Source: Geobacteraceae bacterium (GTDB taxonomy: Bacteria; Desulfobacterota; Desulfuromonadia; Geobacterales; Pseudopelobacteraceae). Taken from it: a stretch of 64,000 bases of DNA. The notes beneath the pieces are model-generated. The model did not search any database. It was not told where the DNA came from and saw nothing but the letters and a program-made list of their open reading frames with translations. A program made the position numbers and the translations under genes. Each line of letters opens with the position of its first letter. Position 1 is the first letter of the stretch. Positions 53,613-62,660 of this stretch are shown here, in pieces. The stretch is taken from the NCBI GenBank assembly GCA_016720395.1, contig JADKKR010000007.1, positions 62,001 through 126,000 of the forward strand. The letters run 5' to 3'.

Positions 53613-55145
53613 TCAGTTGATCAGTATTTCAAACTGCTCCTGATGAAAGCCGGGCTTGGCCCGGACGGTAATACGTTTCTTGAACTTCTTCTCCAGCTCT
53701 TCCAGACCCCGCCGTTCCTCGTCGTAGAGAAGGTCGGCCACCTGCGGGTGCACCGTCACCATCGCCTTGGTGCCGCGAATATCCAGCATCTCCCGGCGCA
53801 ACTCCCGAAAGATCTCGTGACAGACCGTGATCTTTGATTTTATATAGCCCCGCCCTTCGCAGTAGGTGCAAGGCTCGCACATCATCCGGCCGATACTCTC
53901 GCGCACCCGCTTGCGGGTCATTTCCACCAGACCCAGTTCAGAGATCTTGAGGATGTTGGTCTTGGACTTGTCGGACTTGAGCGCCTCTTCCAGGGCGGTA
54001 AATATCTTTTCCCGGTTGACCTCTTTCTCCATGTCGATGAAGTCGATGATGATGATCCCGCCGATATTGCGCAGGCGCAACTGGTAGGCGATCTCCTTGA
54101 CCGCCTCCAGATTGGTCTTGAGGATGGTATCCTCCAGATTGTGCTTGCCGACGAATCGCCCGGTATTGACATCAATGGCGGTCAGGGCTTCGGTCTGCTC
54201 GATGATGATGTATCCGCCGGATTTCAGCCACACCTTCCTGCCCAGTGCACGGCTGATCTCCACCTCAAGCCCGAAATGGTCGAAGATCGGCTCCTCTTCG
54301 TCATACAGCTCGATGGAATATTTCATCTTGGGGACAAAGGTGGTTATGAACTGGACGATACGATCAAAATCGGGCCGGGAATCGACGACGATCTTGTCAA
54401 CCTGCTCGGTGACGATATCACGCACCACCTTCTGAACCACATCCAGGTCCGAGTGGATCAGCGACGGCGCCGCGGCATTGTCCTTGCGCTTGGCAATCTC
54501 CGCCCAGAGGGTCGAAAGGTACTGCATATCCGACAGCAGGTCTTCCTCGCTCTTTCCCTCGGAAACGGTCCTGACGATGTAGCCCGAACCGCTCTGCTTG
54601 AGGCGCTCGACGATCTCGCGCAGCCGCTCGCGCTCCTCTTCATCCTCGATGCGACGGGAGATGCCGATATGATCCACCGTCGGCATGTACACCAGGTGTC
54701 GCCCCGGCAGCGAGATGTGCGAGGTAATCCGGGCGCCTTTGGTGCCCAGAGGCTCCTTGGAGACCTGCACCAGCAATTCCTGCCCCTCCTGGAGCAGATC
54801 CTCGATGGGGTGCAGCGGTTTGAAATCCGGATGGGTCGGCGGTGGCTGGTCGCCGTTGCCCTCGCTCCCCTCATGATCCTTCTTGGCATCATCCAGCAGG
54901 GATTCATATTCCTCGATGGCATCGAATACATCGGCAACATAGAGAAAAGCCGCCTTTTCCATGCCGATGTCCACGAATGCGGCCTGCATTCCGGGCAGAA
55001 CCCGCACGACGCGCCCCTTGTAGATGTTGCCGACAATACCTTTTTCGCGGCTGCGCTCGATATAGAGCTCCGCGATTGTGCCGTTCTCGATCAGCGCTAT
55101 ACGCGTCTCGTGAGAAGCGGCATTGATAACCAGTTCTGCTGCCAT
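53613..55145 (-). CDS. rng: Ribonuclease E/G family protein
   Basis: A 510-residue endoribonuclease acting in mRNA and rRNA processing. S1 RNA-binding domain near the N-terminus (GNIYKGRVVRVLPGMQAAFVDIG), catalytic region with DVNTGRFVG, IIIDFIDM and the C-terminal zinc-link motif CTYCEGRG. No long C-terminal scaffold is present, so RNase G type. GGAG precedes the ATG. Follows the radical SAM gene by 46 nt. Confidence 0.93.
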   Translation of the reverse strand: MAAELVINAASHETRIALIENGTIAELYIERSREKGIVGNIYKGRVVRVLPGMQAAFVDIGMEKAAFLYVADVFDAIEEYESLLDDAKKDHEGSEGNGDQPPPTHPDFKPLHPIEDLLQEGQELLVQVSKEPLGTKGARITSHISLPGRHLVYMPTVDHIGISRRIEDEEERERLREIVERLKQSGSGYIVRTVSEGKSEEDLLSDMQYLSTLWAEIAKRKDNAAAPSLIHSDLDVVQKVVRDIVTEQVDKIVVDSRPDFDRIVQFITTFVPKMKYSIELYDEEEPIFDHFGLEVEISRALGRKVWLKSGGYIIIEQTEALTAIDVNTGRFVGKHNLEDTILKTNLEAVKEIAYQLRLRNIGGIIIIDFIDMEKEVNREKIFTALEEALKSDKSKTNILKISELGLVEMTRKRVRESIGRMMCEPCTYCEGRGYIKSKITVCHEIFRELRREMLDIRGTKAMVTVHPQVADLLYDEERRGLEELEKKFKKRITVRAKPGFHQEQFEILIN

Positions 55146-55191
55146 GAAAAAGCTCCTCTATCTAAAATGAATTATCGTAATACGTTTATCG

Positions 55192-57672
55192 TCAGGGGGT
55201 ACTGCAGAAGATCACGTCCAGTTTTTCGATCCGGACGTCATCACCCTGCAAGGCGTCATTTCCGGTGATTGCCCGGGCGAACTCCATCGGCTTGCCGCGA
55301 CCGGCCACCAGCTCGAGGCTCGATGCAGCTGCACTCAGGGTCGCAACCTCACCGCGCAGATCTATTACCTGGGTCTCACCCTTCTTTTTCCGCTGAATAA
55401 CGAATTCTGTATGTGCCATAAACTGCACACATTGTTCTGAAAGATGTTCTGAAGCGGCATCATCGAAGGTGATGCGGTAGCGGGTCTTGTCGATCAGCGT
55501 GGAGAGTGACGGTGATTTAACGTCAACCTGCTCCGCCTCAAGTATCTTCAGCCCCTCAGGAAGCACGTCATTGAGCCGCCGCACGACCTCTCCGGCCGGG
55601 ATGCCGTCCGCCACGAACATATCCATGTATTCAGCCATCGATTCAACACCCACCGACGTCGCCGTAGCAAATGAGAAGCGCGGATGGGGATGAAAGCCTT
55701 GCGAGAAGAGGATCGGGACCCCACCTTTGCTGACGGCGCGGGTAAAGACGGTAATCAGCTCAAGATGGCTGAGATAGCGCATGGTCCCGGTCTTGGCAAA
55801 GCGAAGCCGCATGCGTGCAGCATGGGCCTCGCCGGGGATCCGCTCTTCACGGGCCGGCACCACGGCATCTGCCCCGGACAACCGGTTTGAGACGGTACTG
55901 AAGTCGCACACGCCGCAGGCACCGCACGCTCCATTGCGGCAGTCCTCTGTCACAGCCTCGCCCAGTGCCATTTCCCGCTCTTTGAGCAGAAAATCCCGGG
56001 ACACGCCGCAGTCAAGATGGTCCCACGGCAGAACCTCATCCAGCTCTCGCCGGCGCAGATACCATTCCGGCCGGATATCGCAGTCGCTAAAGGCCTGCAT
56101 CCAACGCTCCTGCGAAAAATGCTCGCCCCAGCCATCGAAGCGGCAGCCCAGCTCCACGGCCCGCACCAGCACCGGAGCCAAACGGCGGTCACCGCGGGCA
56201 AAGACCCCCTCCATGAAAGAGAGCGGCGCATCATGCCATTTCAGGCGCAGCTTGCGTTTTTTCAATTCCGTATGCAGCAGATACTGTGACTCCAGGATCT
56301 CGGCCGTCGAGATCTGCGGCTCCCATTGAAAGGGGGTATGCGCCTTGGGGACGAAATTGCTGACCGACACATTGACCTCACCCGGGTTGCCCGAACGCTT
56401 GGCCTGATCCTTGACCTGGCGGGCAAGAACGGCGATCTGGGCAACATCTTCAGCGGTCTCGCCGGGCAGCCCGATCATGAAATAGAGCTTGATCGAGCGC
56501 CAGCCGGCCCGGTAGACATTGAAGGCCGTCTCCAGCAGGTCCGCCTCCGTGATGCCCTTGTTGATCACCCGGCGCATCCGTTCGCTGCCGGCCTCGGGAG
56601 CCAGGGTAAAACCGGTCTTGCGAACCTTCTTGATCTCATCGATCAACTCTTCATTCAGCGTCCCGACACGCAGGGAGGGCAGGGAAACAGCGACGCGGTC
56701 CTCGGCATAACGGGCCATCAGCTCGGACAGAAGCGGCGTCACACAGGAATAATCACCGGTGGAAAGCGAGAGCAGCGAGATTTCATCATAGCCGGTGGCA
56801 CGCAGGGCTTCGTCGGCTACCTTCAGGATCGTTGCCGGCGATCGTTCCCGCAGCGGGCGATAGACATAGCCGGCCTGGCAGAAGCGGCAGCCGCGGGTGC
56901 AGCCGCGTGCGATCTCCACCGCCACCCGGTCGTGCACCGTTTTCATAAAGGGGACCACGGTATCCGTGGGAAAAGCGGCCGTATCCAGGCTGCTCAGAAA
57001 ACGGCGACGGACCGTGGCCTTTCCGCCTGCTCGCGGCATAATTCCGGCAATAGTGCCATCAGGGTTGTAGCCCGGCTCGAAGAAGGAGGGTATGTAGACC
57101 CCCTCGATCAGCGCAAGCCGCTCCAGCAGCTCCAGCCTGCTCTCGCCGGCCTTTTTGGACTGACGGACGGCATCAGCGATCTCCGGCATCGCCTCTTCGC
57201 CATCTCCCAGCAGGACAGCATCGAAGAACGGCGCCAGCGGTTCCGGGTTGTAGGCGCAGGGGCCGCCGGCGATCACCAGAGGGTACGATTCACCCCTCCG
57301 GGATGCGAAAAGTGGGATCTCTGCGAGACGCAGCATATTCAGGATATTGGTATAGGAGAGCTCGTACTGGAGGGTAAAACCGATTATATCGCAGTCAGCC
57401 AGCGGGGTTGCGGTCTCCAGCGTGGCCAGGCGCTCACCGGCATCCCGCATCTGCTGTTCCCTGTCCGGCCAGGGGGCATACACCCGCTCGGCAGCGATAC
57501 CGTCGACGGCATTGAGGATGTGGTAGAGAATCCGCAGACCCAGGTGACTCATACCCACTTCATACACGTCGGGGAAGGCCAGGGCTATGCGCAGGTCAGC
57601 GACATCCTTGCGGATGGAACCCATCTCGCCCCCCATGTAACGGGCAGGTTTTTCGACGGCAAGCAGATTCAT
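55192..57672 (-). CDS. B12-binding radical SAM protein with DUF2344-like domain (TIGR03960 type)
   Basis: An 826-residue protein: N-terminal cobalamin-binding-like fold (IALAFPDVYEVGMSHLGL), radical SAM motif CTRGCRFCQAG with the later IKLYFMIGLPGET region, then a C-terminal part with RFAKTGTMRYLSHLEL and FSQGFHPHPRFSFA typical of the DUF2344/TIGR03936 family. It is usually found next to rng, as here. Reaction unknown. ATG 57672 is adopted although the SD is weak; the frame is open to 57777. Confidence 0.88.
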   Translation of the reverse strand: MNLLAVEKPARYMGGEMGSIRKDVADLRIALAFPDVYEVGMSHLGLRILYHILNAVDGIAAERVYAPWPDREQQMRDAGERLATLETATPLADCDIIGFTLQYELSYTNILNMLRLAEIPLFASRRGESYPLVIAGGPCAYNPEPLAPFFDAVLLGDGEEAMPEIADAVRQSKKAGESRLELLERLALIEGVYIPSFFEPGYNPDGTIAGIMPRAGGKATVRRRFLSSLDTAAFPTDTVVPFMKTVHDRVAVEIARGCTRGCRFCQAGYVYRPLRERSPATILKVADEALRATGYDEISLLSLSTGDYSCVTPLLSELMARYAEDRVAVSLPSLRVGTLNEELIDEIKKVRKTGFTLAPEAGSERMRRVINKGITEADLLETAFNVYRAGWRSIKLYFMIGLPGETAEDVAQIAVLARQVKDQAKRSGNPGEVNVSVSNFVPKAHTPFQWEPQISTAEILESQYLLHTELKKRKLRLKWHDAPLSFMEGVFARGDRRLAPVLVRAVELGCRFDGWGEHFSQERWMQAFSDCDIRPEWYLRRRELDEVLPWDHLDCGVSRDFLLKEREMALGEAVTEDCRNGACGACGVCDFSTVSNRLSGADAVVPAREERIPGEAHAARMRLRFAKTGTMRYLSHLELITVFTRAVSKGGVPILFSQGFHPHPRFSFATATSVGVESMAEYMDMFVADGIPAGEVVRRLNDVLPEGLKILEAEQVDVKSPSLSTLIDKTRYRITFDDAASEHLSEQCVQFMAHTEFVIQRKKKGETQVIDLRGEVATLSAAASSLELVAGRGKPMEFARAITGNDALQGDDVRIEKLDVIFCSTP

Positions 57673-57771
57673 CTCTTTATGGGTTTTCCTGTTTTCCTGT
57701 AATAAAATTGATAAGTTTGGAACTGTATCAAATCGGGTGCAATATTGGCAAGGGAAATACCATTTTTTTTG

Positions 57772-57800
57772 TTGCATCCGTTTTTACGTGATGATATAAG
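57772..57800 (+). promoter_or_regulatory. Promoter of tRNA-Leu
   Basis: TTGCAT (57772-57777) and TATAAG (57795-57800) with 17-nt spacing; the start would be near 57807, just before the tRNA. Confidence 0.6.
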
Positions 57801-57812
57801 TCTCATTCTATC

Positions 57813-57899
57813 GCCCGGGTGGTGGAATTGGTAGACACGCAAGATTCAGGTTCTTGTGCTCGCAAGGGTGTGCTAGTTCGAGTCTAGTTCCGGGCACCA
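57813..57899 (+). tRNA. tRNA-Leu (CAG anticodon)
   Basis: An 87-nt tRNA with long variable arm. The anticodon stem CAAGA/TCTTG encloses TTCAGGT, giving anticodon CAG for leucine CUG. Acceptor arm GCCCGGG with TCCGGGC, then A and encoded CCA at 57897-57899. D-arm GGTGGAATTGGTAGACACGC and T-arm GTTCGAGTC are normal. Confidence 0.95.
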
Positions 57900-57905
57900 A
57901 AAATC

Positions 57906-57942
57906 AAGGGTTTTCAGCAACGGCTGAAAACCCTTTTTTTTG
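57906..57942 (+). terminator. Terminator after tRNA-Leu
   Basis: Perfect 13-bp stem AAGGGTTTTCAGC/GCTGAAAACCCTT with loop AACG, followed by a run of T. Confidence 0.9.
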
Positions 57943-57973
57943 TTTTCAAACATTGCCGTTCTCAACTGCCTCA

Positions 57974-58002
57974 TTGCAACAAGTTATCAGGCGTGGTATA
58001 AA
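57974..58002 (+). promoter_or_regulatory. Promoter of the toxin-antitoxin pair, likely leaderless
   Basis: TTGCAA (57974-57979) and TATAAA (57997-58002) are 17 nt apart. The start site would fall about at the toxin ATG (58008), and no ribosome binding site precedes it, so the mRNA may be leaderless. Confidence 0.6.
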
Positions 58003-58007
58003 AAACC

Positions 58008-58316
58008 ATGGCTGAAACAAAGATCATCGACCAATCACTCATGGTATCGCGCAAGCGTGGGAATGGCACTCTCAGATACGAAGTGTGGCATGAGAATGGA
58101 ATTATCACGCGCTACAACCTGGCGTACATCAATCACTTGATATTCAGCGGCGACAACGGCCGGGTTATTGGATATGACAACCGGCATGGACATCATCGGC
58201 ATTTCAAAGGGACTGTCGAGCCTGTAGAGATGACGACTTTCGAGGAGATTGAACAAAGCTTTGAACAGGAATGGATTATGGTTCTGGAGGAATACAATGC
58301 GCAACGTAACCGTTAA
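58008..58316 (+). CDS. tumE: TumE-like toxin of a type II-like pair
   Basis: A 102-residue protein of the TumE (DUF6516) pattern: a beta-rich core with WHENGIITRYNLAYIN, YDNRHGHHRHFKG and a helical tail FEEIEQSFEQEW. TumE-family members are proposed toxins paired with a downstream HTH protein. It precedes the partner gene with 20 bp overlap. No ribosome binding site is visible; the promoter position suggests a leaderless message. Confidence 0.7.
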   Translation: MAETKIIDQSLMVSRKRGNGTLRYEVWHENGIITRYNLAYINHLIFSGDNGRVIGYDNRHGHHRHFKGTVEPVEMTTFEEIEQSFEQEWIMVLEEYNAQRNR

Positions 58317-58671
58317 AACAGGAACTACCGAAGAATACTTCGCTCGTGTACGCGATACTGCCAAACGAATTGACCGTGGTGAGGTACCAAAGCAAGAGTT
58401 CACACTCACGTTCGAAGACCCTGCGGATATGTTTGCTGTCATGACCCCGGCACGGCTGGAACTTTTTCGTGCTGCCAAGTCTGATCCCTCTTCCCTGACA
58501 GCACTGGCACTTCGTCTGCATCGCGATAGAAGCACGGTAAAAAGAGATGTTGATATACTGGTTGCTGCAGGTCTGCTCAATATTGAGGAAGTACCTCTTC
58601 CAGGGCATGGACGTCAGAAATGTGTTCGGGCTGTGGCAGACAGGATTCAATTGCAGGCTGTAGTGGCTTGA
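58297..58671 (+). CDS. tumA: Antitoxin-like HTH protein (TumA/HVO_A0114 type)
   Basis: A 124-residue protein. The central segment LTALALRLHRDRSTVKRDVDIL is a helix-turn-helix of MarR/winged type, followed by a short wing LLNIEEV. HVO_A0114-like proteins are commonly encoded beside TumE-type toxins. ATG 58297 has GGAGG upstream and lies inside the toxin gene end, giving translational coupling. Confidence 0.72.
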   Translation: MRNVTVKTGTTEEYFARVRDTAKRIDRGEVPKQEFTLTFEDPADMFAVMTPARLELFRAAKSDPSSLTALALRLHRDRSTVKRDVDILVAAGLLNIEEVPLPGHGRQKCVRAVADRIQLQAVVA

Positions 58672-58686
58672 TTTGTCGCGGAGGAT

Positions 58687-58755
58687 ATGAAACTTTCAAC
58701 TCTTGAGAAGTTTGCCAATGCCCTTGGAAAGCAGTTGACCATCTCTGTTGCATGA
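58687..58755 (+). pseudogene. Remnant of an XRE/HigA-like antitoxin C-terminus
   Basis: A 22-codon frame (STLEKFANALGKQLTISVA) matches the last helix of XRE-type antitoxins, which end in ...ALGKxLxIxV. GGAGG precedes its ATG. It is too short to be functional, so it is likely a leftover of an earlier toxin-antitoxin gene in this locus. Confidence 0.55.
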
Positions 58756-58764
58756 CACATGTAA

Positions 58765-58827
58765 ATGCTCACTGTTATCGGTAAAGCAGGGATTACTGAA
58801 GAATACTCCGCTCGTGGAGGAGAACGC
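58765..58827 (+). repeat. Partial duplicate of the antitoxin 5' end
   Basis: The first 18 codons from ATG 58765 (MLTVIGKAGITEEYSARG) match the antitoxin start (MRNVTVKTGTTEEYFARV); 42 of 54 bases agree. The frame runs on into the following gene without a stop. It looks like a relic of a second TumA-type gene. Confidence 0.6.
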
Positions 58828-60762
58828 ATGAAACGCTTTGTATTTTCACTTCTGTTCTACGTTACGCTGACCGGGCATGCCGGCGCCGCAGTGCTGGTTC
58901 TGTCACCCGATGGGACATACACCACGAAAAGTTCACTGGCTGAAGCGGCAACGGCAGCTGATACGGCCGGAAAAACAGTCGTCGTCACCTCCCCCCAGAC
59001 ACTTACAGCCAACCTCGTGTGGCCGGCAGACCGCGAGCTCCAGTTCAGAAAAGGGGGCTATATAGTATCCACTGCCCACCGGCTGACCGGGCTGAAGGAG
59101 GCCCGCCCCGAATGGTTTGGCCTCAATACCGTACCGGGAACCACCGACATGAGCGCCGCCGTACTGGCAGCAACATTGTCCGGCGCCGGCACGGTAAAAT
59201 TCAGCAGCACATCCTATCGGTTCTCCATAAACATCCCTGGCAGCCAGGCTGTTACCTGGGAGGGTGAGGGGTATGGCGCAGGCTCTACCAGGTTATATCC
59301 CCTCGATGCCACCCACCCCTGCTTCATCATCAAGCTGGCCTCAGCCAGCGGCAATCCCCTTGCCGTCAGCGGTTGGGCCACCACCCTGGCGCCGAAATTC
59401 AAAAGACTATCCTTCGAAGATCCTGCCGGCTTCAAAGGACGCACCTGTGCCGGCATCTGGACAAACATGGCCCTGGATATCGAGGCCTGCGCCTTCAACA
59501 ACCTCAAATACGGAGTCATCAACAACTGCGCCGAGTGGTCGCGGTACACAAAGTGTTACTGGGCCCATTGTCAGTTTGCCGTGTTCAGCACGACCGCAGC
59601 CCCGGCCAACGACCCGCTCGGAATCAGCAACGTGGCGACGGCCGGCAATCCTTCCGAACACTATTTTTATGACTGCTGGTTCAACAGCAGCGTAACGGAC
59701 TATTATGAAGATCAGCCCGACAATCACTATGATCAGACCAGCCAGGTACACTTCATTAACTGCCAGTTCATGGGCCAGGCCAGCGGGCCGAATGCAAGTA
59801 TCGTTGTATTGGGAAGCCTTGGAGAAATTACCTTTGATAAATGCTGGTGGGAGGGACGGGGCTCTAATACGGATGTGACGATAAAAGGCAGGGTGATTCC
59901 GACCTCGATAATTTATACGGAAGGTGTTTCGGTAGTCATGAAGTCCTGTTTCGGCGTTACCGTTGAGCAGAACCCGATATACGTCAAATATGCCCGTTCC
60001 CCGCGGTTCACCTCAAACGCAACCTACCAGCCCCCGTCACTCATCCTGGATGCCACACACATCCTGAGGGGTCATGCCATCACCACTGATGCCGGGGTAA
60101 TCTCCATCTTCAGGAACGCTTCGGCATATACCAACGGCGGCACCGACCTGTCGAAATTCACCATCGTGGAGAATGCCTGGCCTTCGATCCCGCTGGATGG
60201 CGGGGGGATGATCTTCCCCTCTCCGGTGCTGCCGGTCAACAGGTTCGCCAGTGGCGGCGCACTGGTAAACCTGTGGACAAAAGGTACCGGGGCCGGAGCA
60301 GTGTCAACACCCTTTGGTAATTTTTCGCAAACAATCACGCCGGGGGATGGATTCATAAAAACTTCAGGCTACAGGTACAATGCCATTTCCGGTGTAAAAA
60401 GCGGCAACGGGATTCAAAGCGGGCCGTTTAAATCCGTGTCAGGTCACTGGTACGTACTCAGTTTTGCGATCAGGCAGAACAGCGGCAGCGACAAATCATT
60501 TTTCATAAGCCCTCAGGGAACGTTAAACTCACCCACCCAGATCGGATGGCTTACCGTCCCGGGTGATAACAAATGGAGATTCTACACCGGATTGACGTCG
60601 AGTAAAACAGGCGGGGCGAATGCTGCAGTTGTGCTGACAAACGGAAGTGGCGCTACGATGGGATTTGATATCAGTGCGGCACAGCTGGTCGCTTTTCCTT
60701 CATTATCCGCGGCACAGCAGTTTATCCGGTCCGGGCTGTATGTTGATCCGACGATACTTTGA
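58828..60762 (+). CDS. Secreted right-handed beta-helix (tailspike-like) protein
   Basis: A 644-residue protein with a signal peptide (residues 1-20, ending GAA). The pattern of short beta repeats, asparagine- and glycine-rich turns and a coil region SSTSYRFSINIPGSQAVTWEGEG fits pectin-lyase-like parallel beta helices, as in tailspikes or polysaccharide lyases. The C-terminal 180 residues look like a carbohydrate-binding beta sandwich. ATG 58828 (GGAGGAG upstream) is preferred; an upstream frame from 58765 would add the antitoxin relic. Neighbouring EPS genes suggest a polysaccharide substrate. Confidence 0.6.
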   Translation: MKRFVFSLLFYVTLTGHAGAAVLVLSPDGTYTTKSSLAEAATAADTAGKTVVVTSPQTLTANLVWPADRELQFRKGGYIVSTAHRLTGLKEARPEWFGLNTVPGTTDMSAAVLAATLSGAGTVKFSSTSYRFSINIPGSQAVTWEGEGYGAGSTRLYPLDATHPCFIIKLASASGNPLAVSGWATTLAPKFKRLSFEDPAGFKGRTCAGIWTNMALDIEACAFNNLKYGVINNCAEWSRYTKCYWAHCQFAVFSTTAAPANDPLGISNVATAGNPSEHYFYDCWFNSSVTDYYEDQPDNHYDQTSQVHFINCQFMGQASGPNASIVVLGSLGEITFDKCWWEGRGSNTDVTIKGRVIPTSIIYTEGVSVVMKSCFGVTVEQNPIYVKYARSPRFTSNATYQPPSLILDATHILRGHAITTDAGVISIFRNASAYTNGGTDLSKFTIVENAWPSIPLDGGGMIFPSPVLPVNRFASGGALVNLWTKGTGAGAVSTPFGNFSQTITPGDGFIKTSGYRYNAISGVKSGNGIQSGPFKSVSGHWYVLSFAIRQNSGSDKSFFISPQGTLNSPTQIGWLTVPGDNKWRFYTGLTSSKTGGANAAVVLTNGSGATMGFDISAAQLVAFPSLSAAQQFIRSGLYVDPTIL

Positions 60763-60799
60763 AAAAACAACCTGTTGCCCGTATGGAACAAATTCAACC

Positions 60800-61432
60800 A
60801 TGAATACATATTCTTGTCGTGCGTTTCTTGCCATATCACTGTTGGGAATCGTGGGGATTCTTGCCTGCATCCGCTACGTTGATGCCCCTGTCGCGCAGGC
60901 CATATGGGAGATCACATCGTCGCTGCCGAAGGTGCATGGTCGCATCCAGAACATCCCCAACACCTTACCAGTGCTCGTGGCCATTGGCACGGCAACCCTG
61001 TGGCTGGCCTATGCTACATTCTCCGGCAGAAAAGGTATGGAACCCCACACCGGATTCTTGAAAATTGCCGCCGTCACCATCCCGGCCGCTTACCTGGCAA
61101 AAGTTTTTCTGCAGGATGCCTTCGGCCGCACCAATACCCGATTCTGGCTTAAAACAGGCGGCCCGATCGAATTCCGCTGGTTCCATCCGATACAGAACGG
61201 CGGGTTTCCTTCAGGACACTCCCTGGTTTTTACAGCATTTTTAGCCGCGGTCTGGATTTACTACCCCAGGTCTCGACCACTTGCCGTTGTGGCAGTAGCA
61301 GCACTTGGTTCGGCCTTATTGCTCACAAGTTATCACTTTGTCAGCGACATCATTTCAGGGATTATGTGCGGAATTTATATTACCGCAGCCATACATCACA
61401 TCCTTGCACCTGCACATCCGTCTGCAGACTGA
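60800..61432 (+). CDS. PAP2-family membrane phosphatase
   Basis: A 210-residue multispan protein with the three motifs KVFLQDAFGRTN (KX6R-like), FPSGHS and SYHFVSDIISG (with the catalytic histidines). Family members dephosphorylate lipid phosphates or undecaprenyl pyrophosphate. ATG 60800 is the best start; a weak SD precedes it. It follows the beta-helix gene by 37 nt. Confidence 0.85.
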   Translation: MNTYSCRAFLAISLLGIVGILACIRYVDAPVAQAIWEITSSLPKVHGRIQNIPNTLPVLVAIGTATLWLAYATFSGRKGMEPHTGFLKIAAVTIPAAYLAKVFLQDAFGRTNTRFWLKTGGPIEFRWFHPIQNGGFPSGHSLVFTAFLAAVWIYYPRSRPLAVVAVAALGSALLLTSYHFVSDIISGIMCGIYITAAIHHILAPAHPSAD

Positions 61433-61469
61433 GTACAAGGATAGAGCAGTGAATGTCAATCAACGCACG

Positions 61470-62651
61470 TCATGCCTGCCGCTTCCGGAAGCGGAGCGAT
61501 TGTTTGATCTCCCGAACTATCTCGGCATTTTCAGGTGACAATTTTGATGCAGACTCCTGGACTATAATCCACACGATAGAACCAATGAATGCCATGGCCG
61601 TTGACAACAAAACAATCACCTTGCGCTTAGGCTTGCTCTTTGTTAGCGGCGCCACCGCCTCATCGATCACCTGAATGCTGCTGGATTCCTTGCTTTCATT
61701 TACCCTGGCAAATTGATACTGCTTGGACAGCTGTTCAAAGATGGCTTCCTGAATTTTAAATTCGCGCAGCTTGCGGACATATTCGACCCCGATGCTGGGT
61801 ACATTTCCGGTTGCAGGAATAATAGAATCATCGCCGCCACTGCCGGTCAGGGACACCATCTGCCTCTTTAACCGCGAAATCCCAACCAGAAGCGCCTTCA
61901 CCTCGCTGCTCTCATCGGTCATGGAGTCGCGTAGGACCGCCAGCTGCACCTCCTTGCTCGCAATCTCAGCCTCAAGTCGAGCAATACCTTCTATGGCAAC
62001 TGCGGCCTGTGCATCGGCCTTGATAGTCTTGTGCTTTTCCTGAAAGCCCTTCAGATCACTTTCAGCATTCTTCAAATCAACCTTGGCTTTTTCCAGCCGT
62101 TTTTCCAGAAATAACCGTTCGCTGCCCGCCTTGCTCACATAAAGCTGTATGCTGCGTTTAATCGTTTCATCCACAAAAGTATTGGCAAGCAGAGCAGCTT
62201 TCTGGGGATCTTTGCTGTTAGCGGCAACGGAAATAATGCCGTCCTTGCCGAGTACAATCTTGACAGAGCCTTTAGCCCTTCTGATGGCCGACTCGACGCT
62301 TTTTACCTTGTATTCCTTTTGCAGGTCAAGGCGTTTGACGACCGCATCAGCCACGGTGCGGCTCTTGAGAATGGACAGATACAGCTCGCCGGAGCCGCTC
62401 ATTCCTCCAAGACCCTGCAAGGGACTGGCCTGAACCAGCAGAGATGCAAAGGCGCTCAGGGGTGATTCTCTTTGCGGAGGGTAGAATGTGCTGGTTGCGG
62501 TATAGACATTTTTCATGGCCAACGACAAACCGGCCGAAAGAATAAAAACCGTAGCACAGATTTTGACAATCAGCATCTTACGTCTTGCGATCACCAGCAA
62601 GAGCGGGAGCAGATTGATCTCATTTTCTTCAGAGTGTGGTTCTTCGATCAT
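61470..62651 (-). CDS. Wzz/GNVR-type polysaccharide chain-length protein
   Basis: A 393-residue inner-membrane protein. TM segments near residues 25-45 and 350-370 flank a long periplasmic coiled coil with the VIDEAVAPLTKSKPKRK end that is typical of polysaccharide co-polymerases. It controls chain length or export of the exopolysaccharide. It lies 9 nt after the Wza-like gene in the same direction. Confidence 0.88.
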   Translation of the reverse strand: MIEEPHSEENEINLLPLLLVIARRKMLIVKICATVFILSAGLSLAMKNVYTATSTFYPPQRESPLSAFASLLVQASPLQGLGGMSGSGELYLSILKSRTVADAVVKRLDLQKEYKVKSVESAIRRAKGSVKIVLGKDGIISVAANSKDPQKAALLANTFVDETIKRSIQLYVSKAGSERLFLEKRLEKAKVDLKNAESDLKGFQEKHKTIKADAQAAVAIEGIARLEAEIASKEVQLAVLRDSMTDESSEVKALLVGISRLKRQMVSLTGSGGDDSIIPATGNVPSIGVEYVRKLREFKIQEAIFEQLSKQYQFARVNESKESSSIQVIDEAVAPLTKSKPKRKVIVLLSTAMAFIGSIVWIIVQESASKLSPENAEIVREIKQSLRFRKRQA

Positions 62652-62660
62652 GCCCTCCCC

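Noticed and set aside
56326..57702. 458-codon plus-strand frame over the radical SAM gene
   Set aside because: Shadow frame; the CxxxCxxC radical SAM motif lies on the minus strand.
57813..60762. Integrated element bounded by tRNA-Leu
   Set aside because: No integrase and no repeat of the tRNA 3' end were seen within the window, so an island cannot be supported.
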